Origin: Phycisphaerae bacterium
GTDB taxonomy: Bacteria > Planctomycetota > Phycisphaerae > UBA1845 > Fen-1342
Length of the DNA: 64,000 bases
Reading direction: 5' to 3'
Assembly (NCBI GenBank): GCA_017999985.1
Contig: JAGNKU010000009.1
Location: 1-64,000 of the forward strand
Numbering within the stretch: position 1 is the first letter of the stretch; every line of letters begins with the position of its first letter. Positions 44,178 through 51,033 of the stretch are shown here, piece by piece. The position numbers and the translations under genes are program-made. The notes beneath the pieces were generated by a model that was not told the origin of the DNA, searched no databases, and worked only from the letters and a program-made list of their open reading frames with translations.

Positions 44178-44557
44178 GTCCGCTCCAGGCCCACGAACTT
44201 CGTGTGAATCCGCAGCGTCTTGCGGTGCGGGTCGCTGTACCGCCAAGGTGGCTCACCGCCGGGGGCCATCACCTCATACAGGAAGACCTGCGCGCCGCTC
44301 GTTTCCCGGATGCGGTCGCCGGCCCTGGGCTGCTCCTGCGCACCGCCAAGCACCAGGTCCGCCGCCGAGATCAGGTAATCCCGCGACTGCGTGCGGTGGA
44401 TGACGCCGTACTCGTCGGCCTGCTCGAACATGGTCTGGCCGATGGTGGCCGGCAGGTCCACGGTGTCGCCGCCACGGAGGTACGTGACCGTCCGTGTCAG
44501 GTGGCGTGCGCGCTGCTGGTCCAGCCAGGTGGCGCCGCGTTCGAGCAGGTCCGTCAT
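44174..44557 (-). CDS. Head-tail joining protein-like, 127 aa
   Basis: Begins MTDLLERGATWLDQQRARHLTRTVTYLRGG. An N-terminal helix is followed by a small beta barrel (AAQEQPRAGDRI-type segment, EVMAPGGEPPWRYSDPHRKTLRIHTK). This pattern matches head-closure/gpFII-like joining proteins in lambda-like phages. Gene order supports it: capsid, DUF2190, joining protein, terminator, tube. Confidence 0.6.
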   Translation of the reverse strand: MTDLLERGATWLDQQRARHLTRTVTYLRGGDTVDLPATIGQTMFEQADEYGVIHRTQSRDYLISAADLVLGGAQEQPRAGDRIRETSGAQVFLYEVMAPGGEPPWRYSDPHRKTLRIHTKFVGLERT

Positions 44558-44577
44558 CGGATCGTCACCTCACCCGA

Positions 44578-44946
44578 TCAGGGCACGACCAGCGGCGTGT
44601 AGTCCGTGATGCCGGTGTTGAGCCGCACGCGGACGGTCGCATCGGTTGTGCCGGCCGCCGCCACCGCGTTGCCGATCCGCTTGTGCGTACCGGAGTTGCT
44701 GTCGGTCTTCACGAGCTTGGCGGTCGCATCCCAGTACAGCGCGACGCCGGCGGCGATGCCGGTGCCCGGCGCCTTGGGCAGGTCGAAGACGCCGGTGAGC
44801 GCCAGTGACCCGCGGGTGTTGGCAGGCATCGCGCGCGGCGCGATGCCCACCAGGTCGCCGAGCACAACCACTTCACCGACCGCGACGTCGCTGCCAGGCG
44901 TGTAGTCGATCGACGCCCCGTCATGTACGAATGTTGCCTGTGCCAT
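44578..44946 (-). CDS. DUF2190 family capsid-associated protein
   Basis: The 122-aa protein has the DUF2190 signature order: ATFVHDGASIDYTPGSDVAVGEVVVLGDLVGIA, then GSLALTGVFDLPK (each written in part). It is probably a capsid decoration or stabilising protein; the family is always found next to the major capsid gene. GGAGAG-type ribosome site before ATG 44946. Confidence 0.8.
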   Translation of the reverse strand: MAQATFVHDGASIDYTPGSDVAVGEVVVLGDLVGIAPRAMPANTRGSLALTGVFDLPKAPGTGIAAGVALYWDATAKLVKTDSNSGTHKRIGNAVAAAGTTDATVRVRLNTGITDYTPLVVP

Positions 44947-44964
44947 TGTCCTCTCTCCTGAATC

Positions 44965-45498
44965 TCAGGCCGACAGGAGCGCGCAGCGCTCCCTTCTGTG
45001 GATTCGACTGACGGTCGCACGACAGACGCCAAACTGCCTGGCGATCTCCGCCTGGGTAGCAAGGCCCCTGAGCGCCGCGATGTGGTGCACTTGCTGATCG
45101 GTCAGCTTCTTGCCGACAGGTTCGCGCAGCCCTGTTCGGTAGGCGTGACGGTGATTCTCGCCGCGGCTGAGGTACTCCAAGTTCACCAGCCGATTGTCAT
45201 GCTTATTCCCGTTGACGTGGTTCACGTCACGTCCTCCGGCCTCCCCGAAAAACGCCTTGGCAACCAGACGGTGTACACTTCTCGCGATATACCGGCCCGC
45301 CACGCGTGGACTCACAACCAGGTAGCCAGTCTTCGGATGGGGAGTCGCGCAAAGGAGCCGCCAAGCCCCAGACTTGCGACTCCGAATCCGCCCTAGGTCG
45401 CTGGCCTGGTACTCCGGGAATCCAGGGATGTCCCGCCACCGTTCATCGCTGACTCCATCGAGCGCAGATGCGTGTCTTGGCGCAGGTAAGTTGCTCAC
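44965..45498 (-). CDS. NUMOD4/HNH homing endonuclease with HTH tail
   Basis: A 177-aa free-standing endonuclease. NUMOD4 motif (ERWRDIPGFPEYQASDLGRIRS), AP2-like/HNH core (VHRLVAKAFF, then NHVNGNKHDNRLVNLEYLS with the catalytic His and Asn), and a C-terminal HTH (TQAEIARQFGVCRATVSRIHRRE). It overlaps the capsid stop by 4 bp and separates the capsid from the DUF2190 gene, which normally adjoin. It is therefore a selfish insertion that rides in the late operon and probably cuts HNH-free relatives at this site. Confidence 0.9.
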   Translation of the reverse strand: MSNLPAPRHASALDGVSDERWRDIPGFPEYQASDLGRIRSRKSGAWRLLCATPHPKTGYLVVSPRVAGRYIARSVHRLVAKAFFGEAGGRDVNHVNGNKHDNRLVNLEYLSRGENHRHAYRTGLREPVGKKLTDQQVHHIAALRGLATQAEIARQFGVCRATVSRIHRRERCALLSA

Positions 45499-47540
45499 AC
45501 TTCCCCCTTGCTCTTGATCCCGCCCCGCGGCTCCTGCAGACTGATGCCGAAATCATGGAACCCGCGCATCTGCACGCCCAGCACGTTGAAGTCGGCATCC
45601 GCCGTCTCGATCGTGGGGGCCTCCTGCACGTTGAGGAACGCGACCTCGATCACCGGCAGGTCCATCGGGTCGGCGAGCAGGTACCAGGCCTTGTCGCTGT
45701 GGCCGGTGTACTGCGCGTTGCTGAGGTAGCGGCTGACCTCGACGCGGAACTTGCCGGTGTGCGGGTTGGCCACCGGGTAGCGCGTGCTGGCGGTCGTGTC
45801 GCGGATCTCCAGCGACTTGAAGAGCACCGTGGCCATGGCGCTCAGCGCCGTGGGCACGAGCACCAGCGCCGGCATCGCGCCGAGCGGCTTGCCGTCGGGA
45901 TCGGTCTGGTTCAGGAACGCGACCTCGGCCTTGCTGAGCCCCTCGATCGACAGCGCCGTGTCGGCGCCGGTCAGGTAGTTGTTGTTGCCGGCTGCGAAGA
46001 ACGCCGCGTTGTTCATGAAGATCGACCAGAAGATGTCGTTGATCTTCAGGCCGCTGCCGCGCCCCAGCTTGCGGGGCACCGTGGTGATCGCGCCGAGGTC
46101 GTCGTTGATGATGTCCCGGCGATCGATCGACAAGAGCAGACCGTAGGTGTCGGCTTTGTTCGTGTAGGCCTGCTCGCCCAGCGTCCCATGCTTCAGCTCG
46201 CCGCCCGGGGCCACCTGCTCGTACTGGTCCTTGCCGATCAGCCGGTAGCTGGTGACGGTCTTGAAGTCGCTGACGTTGCGGACGGCACAGAGGTTCCGCC
46301 AGGTGCGCTCGACCGAAAAGAAGCCCTCCAGCAGGAACTTGTTCGCCACGTTGCTGAGAATGCCGCCGATGTCGATGGTCGACGCGGCGGCCCGGATCTC
46401 CCGACCGAAGGCGTAGCGCAGCATCTCGGGCGTCACGCGCCGTTCGCGGCCGACGTAGCCGTTGGCCCGCGCCGCTTCGATGATCAGCTCGGCCAAGCCG
46501 AGCCGGCCGTCGAACTGCCGCTGGGCTTCCTCCAGCGTCGGCGCGTCGAAGTAGCGCTCGGGCTTCTCGACCTTGGCGGCCTGCAGGCACGCGGCCTCGA
46601 GCACGCGGTCGGTGACGACCAGTTCCGTCACGTGCACGGCCGGCGCCTTGGGGCGACTGGCGCGCAGCACCTCGAGCTCGGCCTTGTCGCGCGACCAGCC
46701 CTCGGCGATCGCGCGGGCCTCGAGCTCGGGGAAGCGGCCGTTGCACACCGTCCGAATAGCGGCGATGCGCTTCGTTTCCGCCAGGGCCTGCGCGCGAATC
46801 TCTGCCACCGGGTTCACCGCCGGCGGTGTGGGATTGGCGGCGGGGCCGGCCTCCGTGCCGGCGCCCTCCGCCGCGTCGTGCGCGACGTCGTCGTGCGGCG
46901 CATCCTGCGCCTCGGTCCCGCGGACCTCCGTGTCCTGCGTCTCGTCCATGGGTTCGTGCTCCTGCTGCGCCGCGATCGTCGCGGTGGTGTTGCCATCGGC
47001 CCCCAGATCCACAAAGCTGATCTCGCCCAGCACCGCGCGGCGGGCGACGTACAGCGGCCCTTCGAACGTGCGGCCGTTGACGGTGGCGCTCTTACCGGCG
47101 CGGATGAACTCGGCCTGCGCGACCTGGGCCCCGATCGACGCCTGCCAGGGAAAGCCCCGCTTGCCACTGGCGACGACCTCCCGTGCCGCCGCGGTGTCGC
47201 GGCTGACGATGCCCTCGGCGATCAGCCGGCCGGCCTCGACGGCGATCCGCTCGGTGTGCCCGACGCCGGCGTACATGCTGTGGCCGAAGCGCACCGGCCG
47301 GCGCTGCGATGGAATCGACAGGCCCTCCAGATCCACCACGACCGGGAAGCGCCAGCCTTCGACACGCAGCGGCTCGCCGGTATAGGCGACCATGCTGAAG
47401 CGTGGCACCGACTCGACGTCGCCCTCCACGGCCAGCGCTTCGAGCGTGATTCGCCCCGGCTGGCAGCGCAGTTCGATGCGCTCGGGCACCTGGTCCAGCG
47501 GCTCACGCGCGGGCGTGGGCGTCGACGTCTTCCGTGACAT
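45495..47540 (-). CDS. Fused prohead protease and major capsid protein, 681 aa
   Basis: Residues about 1-190 resemble a phage prohead maturation protease (SMYAGVGHTERI, then GFPWQASIGAQV and AVLGEISFVDLGADGNT). An acidic, Pro-rich linker (about 195-245) leads to a Mu gpT-like capsid/scaffold region (from about 250), including LIEAARANGYVG and a long beta-rich C-terminus (ADFNVLGVQMRGFHDFGIS). ATG 47540 has AGGAGGAGG 6 nt upstream; two earlier in-frame ATGs overlap that site. A single polypeptide implies self-cleavage during prohead maturation. It overlaps the portal gene by 38 bp. Confidence 0.85.
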   Translation of the reverse strand: MSRKTSTPTPAREPLDQVPERIELRCQPGRITLEALAVEGDVESVPRFSMVAYTGEPLRVEGWRFPVVVDLEGLSIPSQRRPVRFGHSMYAGVGHTERIAVEAGRLIAEGIVSRDTAAAREVVASGKRGFPWQASIGAQVAQAEFIRAGKSATVNGRTFEGPLYVARRAVLGEISFVDLGADGNTTATIAAQQEHEPMDETQDTEVRGTEAQDAPHDDVAHDAAEGAGTEAGPAANPTPPAVNPVAEIRAQALAETKRIAAIRTVCNGRFPELEARAIAEGWSRDKAELEVLRASRPKAPAVHVTELVVTDRVLEAACLQAAKVEKPERYFDAPTLEEAQRQFDGRLGLAELIIEAARANGYVGRERRVTPEMLRYAFGREIRAAASTIDIGGILSNVANKFLLEGFFSVERTWRNLCAVRNVSDFKTVTSYRLIGKDQYEQVAPGGELKHGTLGEQAYTNKADTYGLLLSIDRRDIINDDLGAITTVPRKLGRGSGLKINDIFWSIFMNNAAFFAAGNNNYLTGADTALSIEGLSKAEVAFLNQTDPDGKPLGAMPALVLVPTALSAMATVLFKSLEIRDTTASTRYPVANPHTGKFRVEVSRYLSNAQYTGHSDKAWYLLADPMDLPVIEVAFLNVQEAPTIETADADFNVLGVQMRGFHDFGISLQEPRGGIKSKGEV

Positions 47541-49023
47541 CGTCATCCTCCTCCTGAGGTTCATCTTCGGTGGGTGGCGTCGCTGGTGCGGCGGTGGCCG
47601 TGGTGAGTCCCAGCTCGCGCATCAACGTCACTTCGCGAGCGCGCTGCCGTAGCTCGGACTCCCAATCGAGTCCGGCCTTCGCGTACTCAGCAGCCAGCGT
47701 CGTGGTGTTGCTCTGCAGGCGGGTGGCCTGCGCGCCGGCTTCCTTCTGCGGATCGACGTGCTCGAAGCCGTCCCAGAACCACTGGTGGGCCAGGTCGACG
47801 CCCAGTCGACGCAGCCACTGCGGCAGGTAACCGTCGATGAGCACGGCCTCGTCCAGCCACGCCTTGAGTAGCCGGTCGAGGACCGTGTCGCCGAGGAAGT
47901 TCTGGTCGACGCGGATCGCCTTGAAGAAGGCTTGATGATCGAGCCGCCCCGAGGCGTAGTTGTAGCCCGAGGAATTGCCGGCCGCGATGTTGAACGGCAT
48001 GTTCAGGCAACGGGCGATCTCATTGATCACCTCGTGCTTGAAGTCGCCGTACACCGTCGTCGGTTGTTCCGCTTTGACTTGGCCGATCTTCCAGCCGTAC
48101 GGCATCGTCATCCAGGTGCCGCGGTCCATCTCGACCGTGTCCATCGGCTCCACCGCCGCCGACTCGGCGTCCGCCGGGGCATCGGTGTAGATGACACCGC
48201 TGGGCAACGCGGCTTGCTCCGCCGCGCCGAGCACGGCCAGCGTGTAGCGGCGCAGCGTCGCGAACAGCGATAGGGCGCTGGTGACCTCCGGGATGCCGCG
48301 GCTCTGGCCCGGGCGCTCGGCCCGGAACAGGTGCACGACCGACTCGATCGGCATGAGGTCGTAGGCGTCGGGGCCGGCGCGCCACGCGCGCGGGTCACCG
48401 GGATGGCGCCGCAGGACGTAGTACGCGATTGGGTTGCCGAAGCCATCGAAGACGATGCCGTCGACGGCCCGCTCCTCCAGCGGCAGGACACCGAACGGCG
48501 TCGAGACCTGGTCGGCTTCAATCAGTCGCAGGTCAAGTGTGACTGGCAGGCTGGCGGGCGGGGACGCCCGCCCCACCCTCGGGTTGCTGGTCAGCAGGCC
48601 GAAGCACTCGCCGCTTTCGCACTGCGCGATGCGCATCGTGCGGAGCTTGTGAGAAAGGCCGATCGCCCTGGCCCAGCGGGTGAATTCCTGCTCGATGAGC
48701 CGGTTGGCTTCCGAGTCGTCCGTGAGCATCTGCAGCCGCGGACCGGTGCCGACGACGTAGTTCGCCAGCGTCAGCACAATGCCCTTGGCGTAGCTGTTGT
48801 TGGCGACCTCGTAACGGGCCCGGCTGCGCAGCACGCGCCGCACGTCGGCGCCCATGGCGGCATCGGCGGAAAGGTGATCGGCCTGCGCCCAGTGGCGGCG
48901 GTTCTCGGGCGTGGTCTGGGCGGCGTCGTACTTGCCGCGGACGACGAGCAGCCGGCCGCGAGCCGACGTGGGCCCCTTGACCTTCCGCCCTCCGAGCTGT
49001 CGCAGCCACTGGAACACTGTCAC
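47503..49023 (-). CDS. Lambda-family portal protein
   Basis: The 506-aa portal forms the dodecameric ring at the unique capsid vertex through which DNA is packaged. Family features: SRARYEVANNSYAKGIVLTLANYVVG (in part), SGECFGLL, LFRAERPGQSRGIPEVTSAL and the Tyr/Asn-rich loop NSSGYNYASGRLDHQAFF. GTG 49023 follows AGGAG and overlaps the gpW-like stop by 4 bp (GTGA). Confidence 0.92.
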   Translation of the reverse strand: MTVFQWLRQLGGRKVKGPTSARGRLLVVRGKYDAAQTTPENRRHWAQADHLSADAAMGADVRRVLRSRARYEVANNSYAKGIVLTLANYVVGTGPRLQMLTDDSEANRLIEQEFTRWARAIGLSHKLRTMRIAQCESGECFGLLTSNPRVGRASPPASLPVTLDLRLIEADQVSTPFGVLPLEERAVDGIVFDGFGNPIAYYVLRRHPGDPRAWRAGPDAYDLMPIESVVHLFRAERPGQSRGIPEVTSALSLFATLRRYTLAVLGAAEQAALPSGVIYTDAPADAESAAVEPMDTVEMDRGTWMTMPYGWKIGQVKAEQPTTVYGDFKHEVINEIARCLNMPFNIAAGNSSGYNYASGRLDHQAFFKAIRVDQNFLGDTVLDRLLKAWLDEAVLIDGYLPQWLRRLGVDLAHQWFWDGFEHVDPQKEAGAQATRLQSNTTTLAAEYAKAGLDWESELRQRAREVTLMRELGLTTATAAPATPPTEDEPQEEDDDVTEDVDAHARA

Positions 49024-49214
49024 ACTGCTCCTGGGGGGACTACCTTCGTCATCCGCACGCCGAGGCCCTTCTTCGCGGCGTCCTTGCTGGCCAGGTAGCG
49101 ATCGGCCTCGATCTGGTCACCCAGCGGCTGCTGCTTGACCGTCTGGCCGTCGACCGACACCTCGGCCGGCTGCTGGGCCGCCTCGCGGATCGCGTCTGCG
49201 AGCTCTTCTGCCAT
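49020..49214 (-). CDS. gpW-like head-tail connector, 64 aa
   Basis: A short, mostly helical protein (MAEELADAIREAAQQPAEVS, then DGQTVKQQPLGDQIEADRYLA) directly upstream of the portal. The motif about QPLxDQIEADRYLAS is common in the small protein preceding lambda-type portals. It probably acts in head completion. Confidence 0.7.
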   Translation of the reverse strand: MAEELADAIREAAQQPAEVSVDGQTVKQQPLGDQIEADRYLASKDAAKKGLGVRMTKVVPPGAV

Positions 49215-49217
49215 CGC

Positions 49218-49349
49218 CTACCGCTCCACACGCACGACCAGGGCGCCGCTCAGCCCGTGCAGCCAGCGCGCCCACGCGATCAGCCACCACGCCCACCACG
49301 GCCGGCGGCGCGTGGTGAGCGTGATGACGCTGGAGGGGCTACTGCCCAC
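49218..49349 (-). CDS. Possible 43-aa Trp-rich membrane protein
   Basis: A frame from GTG 49349 to TAG 49218 encodes one hydrophobic helix rich in Trp (RRRPWWAWWLIAWARWLHGL). It overlaps the upstream gene by 11 bp and ends 4 bp before the gpW-like ATG, so it fits the operon spacing exactly. Too short to judge by composition alone. Confidence 0.45.
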   Translation of the reverse strand: MGSSPSSVITLTTRRRPWWAWWLIAWARWLHGLSGALVVRVER

Positions 49350-49710
49350 GGGGGTGGTCCGCGACGCGGGCCAGGATCGAGTACAGTCGGCCCGGCTCGG
49401 CGATGGCGAACTCGCGCGCCTGCGGCGCGCCGTCCGCCAGGTCGAGTTCGAACACCTGCGCGCCGTTGAACTGCAGCGCGGACTCGAAGTCGTTGCGGAA
49501 CAGCTCGGCGGTGGGCGCGTCCGCCTGGATCACCACCGCCTGGCCGAACGTCAGGCCCGACAGCGGCGAGCCATCGGCGTCGGTGGTCGGCGGGGTGAGT
49601 GTGAACTCGCCCTGGTGGTTCGAAATCTGCTGGGCCGTCAGGCCCGGAGCGCCCGGCGCCTGCACGTCCAGAGTGTCGACAGTGACGATCGTGACCGGAC
49701 CGAATGACAT
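49339..49710 (-). CDS. Small phage protein of unknown function, 123 aa
   Basis: Begins MSFGPVTIVTVDTLDVQAPG and has a beta-rich pattern (FTLTPPTTDADGSPL, GAQVFELDLADGAP). It lies between the tRNA and the gpW-like gene. Possibly a virion decoration protein. No family recognised. Confidence 0.5.
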   Translation of the reverse strand: MSFGPVTIVTVDTLDVQAPGAPGLTAQQISNHQGEFTLTPPTTDADGSPLSGLTFGQAVVIQADAPTAELFRNDFESALQFNGAQVFELDLADGAPQAREFAIAEPGRLYSILARVADHPRGQ

Positions 49711-49763
49711 GGGCTTCTCCCTACGTGGCCTGTTGCAGCCTCGCGACATCCGCGGGGCTCGAA

Positions 49764-49834
49764 TTGCGGGAGCGGGATTCGAACCCGCAGCACCGGCGCA
49801 TGAGACCGGCGTGTTGCCGTTACACCATCCCGCT
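49764..49834 (-). tRNA. Phage-encoded tRNA with CAU anticodon
   Basis: The 71-nt minus-strand sequence folds fully. The acceptor is AGCGGGA/TCCCGC plus A72, pairing at positions 2-7 with an A1-A72 mismatch. The D-stem is GTGT/ACAC, the anticodon stem CCGGT/GCCGG with loop CTCATGC (anticodon CAT), and the T-stem GCGGG/CCCGC with loop TTCGAAT. The anticodon stem lacks the three G-C pairs of initiators, so it is elongator Met or Ile2 (modified C34). It starts one base after the TGA of the upstream sigma-like gene and needs CCA addition. Confidence 0.85.
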
Positions 49835-50047
49835 TCAGTTCAGCTCGGGCCGGATCGCGCCGACCATCCGGCGGCGGAGTCGCCGCTCGCGCCGCGCGTA
49901 CGTGTTCACGGCACGGGCCGGATCGTGCCCGGAGAGGAACGCCAGCCACGCCTCCTGCACCGCGTCCTCACGATAGGCATGCGGCATCAGGCGCAGCTCA
50001 AGGCTGAGCCGGTCCGCCGTGCACACTGGTGGCAGCGTTGCGTTCAT
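49835..50047 (-). CDS. Short sigma-region-2-like protein, 70 aa
   Basis: From ATG 50047 the product contains LMPHAYREDAVQEAWLAFLS, matching the helical core of sigma-70 region 2 (the DAxQEAWLxxL pattern), and a basic tail (YARRERRLRRRM). It lacks regions 3 and 4, so it is a truncated or minimal factor, or only resembles one. It lies immediately upstream of the tRNA and may be cotranscribed with it. Confidence 0.55.
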   Translation of the reverse strand: MNATLPPVCTADRLSLELRLMPHAYREDAVQEAWLAFLSGHDPARAVNTYARRERRLRRRMVGAIRPELN

Positions 50048-50170
50048 CCACCTGTACCGACACGAGAATGGGAGATTTGACGTGCGTGGGGCGGAACGGA
50101 GGCAGATTGTTCCACGGATAGACCTGCGCGACGTCAAGTGGCCCGGGAACTCGACCAGCCTGCGGGTATT

Positions 50171-50197
50171 TTGCCAGCCGTTCTGGCAAGTTAGAAT
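50171..50197 (+). promoter_or_regulatory. Inverted repeat and -10 box ahead of the lipoprotein moron
   Basis: TTGCCAG-CCGTT-CTGGCAA (50171-50189) is a perfect 7-bp dyad whose left arm doubles as a -35 (TTGCCA). TAGAAT (50192-50197) is a good -10. The spacer is a short 15 bp. Together they look like a repressible promoter for the gene at 50217. Confidence 0.35.
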
Positions 50198-50216
50198 TCG
50201 GAAGAAGGAGTCACGC

Positions 50217-50834
50217 ATGGTCCACGCCCGGTATTCGCCAGCAAACCTGCGCCACTATTGCACGCTGGCCATCGCTCTTGCGCTCTCCCTCCTCCCTGTG
50301 ACGTTCGCGTGCTCGCGTTCGGCACCGCCTCCGGTACCGGCCTCGGGAGGAAAGCCCACAGCAACTTCTATGGCGGCGGCGTCAGAGCCACCTCCGTACG
50401 AGTACGCTGGCTTGCAGTTTGTGACGCCAACCGGCTGGAGCGTTGAGCAGGTTCAAGGCTTCGTGCTGATATTGAGTCCGACCGTTGAAGCTAACTGGCA
50501 AGCCAACATCTCTGTGGAAGCACGTTCGGACCCCGAAGCACGCTCGCTGGATGCCGCAGTGGATTCCATCGCAGGACAGCTGCGGGTTCGCAAAGCAGGC
50601 TTTCAGGAACTCGGCCGAGTCGTAAAGACGCATCCGAGTGGCTTCCAGTTCGCGCGAATCGAATACACCTGCCGTGAAGCAGGAGGAACCGCACTGACAG
50701 AGTGGGAGGTGATCATTCAAGCTCACGGCGACGCGCGCTACTTCGTACTGTGCTCTGCTTCGACAGTGCTTCTCGACAAATACGCTCCAATCTTCGAGAA
50801 CTTCTTCAAGTCCATCAGGCTTGCAGAGGGCTGA
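50217..50834 (+). CDS. Lipoprotein moron with DcrB-like domain, 205 aa
   Basis: A plus-strand gene within the minus-strand late module. AAGGAG lies 8 nt before ATG 50217. The signal peptide ends in the lipobox LLPVTFAC, so the mature protein is anchored by lipid. After a Pro/Ala-rich linker, the domain YAGLQFVTPTGWSVEQVQ to FENFFKSIRL fits the DcrB/LpqN-like fold of small surface proteins. A phage lipoprotein expressed from the lysogen could block adsorption or DNA entry of other phages, as known for some lipoprotein morons. Function here is inferred. Confidence 0.75.
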   Translation: MVHARYSPANLRHYCTLAIALALSLLPVTFACSRSAPPPVPASGGKPTATSMAAASEPPPYEYAGLQFVTPTGWSVEQVQGFVLILSPTVEANWQANISVEARSDPEARSLDAAVDSIAGQLRVRKAGFQELGRVVKTHPSGFQFARIEYTCREAGGTALTEWEVIIQAHGDARYFVLCSASTVLLDKYAPIFENFFKSIRLAEG

Positions 50835-50847
50835 TTCCGTCTGCGGG

Positions 50848-51033
50848 TTACGATCCAGGGGTGCTCTCATACGTGGTGATTCGTCGCCCGCAGTGGCGAC
50901 ATTCCCGCCGGCGCACAATCCGCCCGCCCCAGGCGGCGCGCGTGTAGATCACGCGGAAGTGGCGGCAGCCACAGCGCGGGCATTCGATGCCGCGGCGCTC
51001 GCGATCGGGTTGGGATGCAGCGGGTTGCGTCAC
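50848..51033 (-). CDS. Zinc-ribbon phage protein, 61 aa
   Basis: GTG 51033 overlaps the terminase stop (GTGA). The protein is a single zinc ribbon: CPRCGCRHFRV and CRHCGRRITTYE form the four-Cys site, very like the N-terminal ribbon of NrdR or phage Ogr-type regulators. Possibly a late-gene regulator or packaging accessory. Confidence 0.7.
   Translation of the reverse strand: MTQPAASQPDRERRGIECPRCGCRHFRVIYTRAAWGGRIVRRRECRHCGRRITTYESTPGS

Noticed and set aside
45468-47537. 689-aa plus-strand frame opposite the capsid gene
   Set aside because: Antisense artefact; the minus-strand frame carries protease and capsid motifs.
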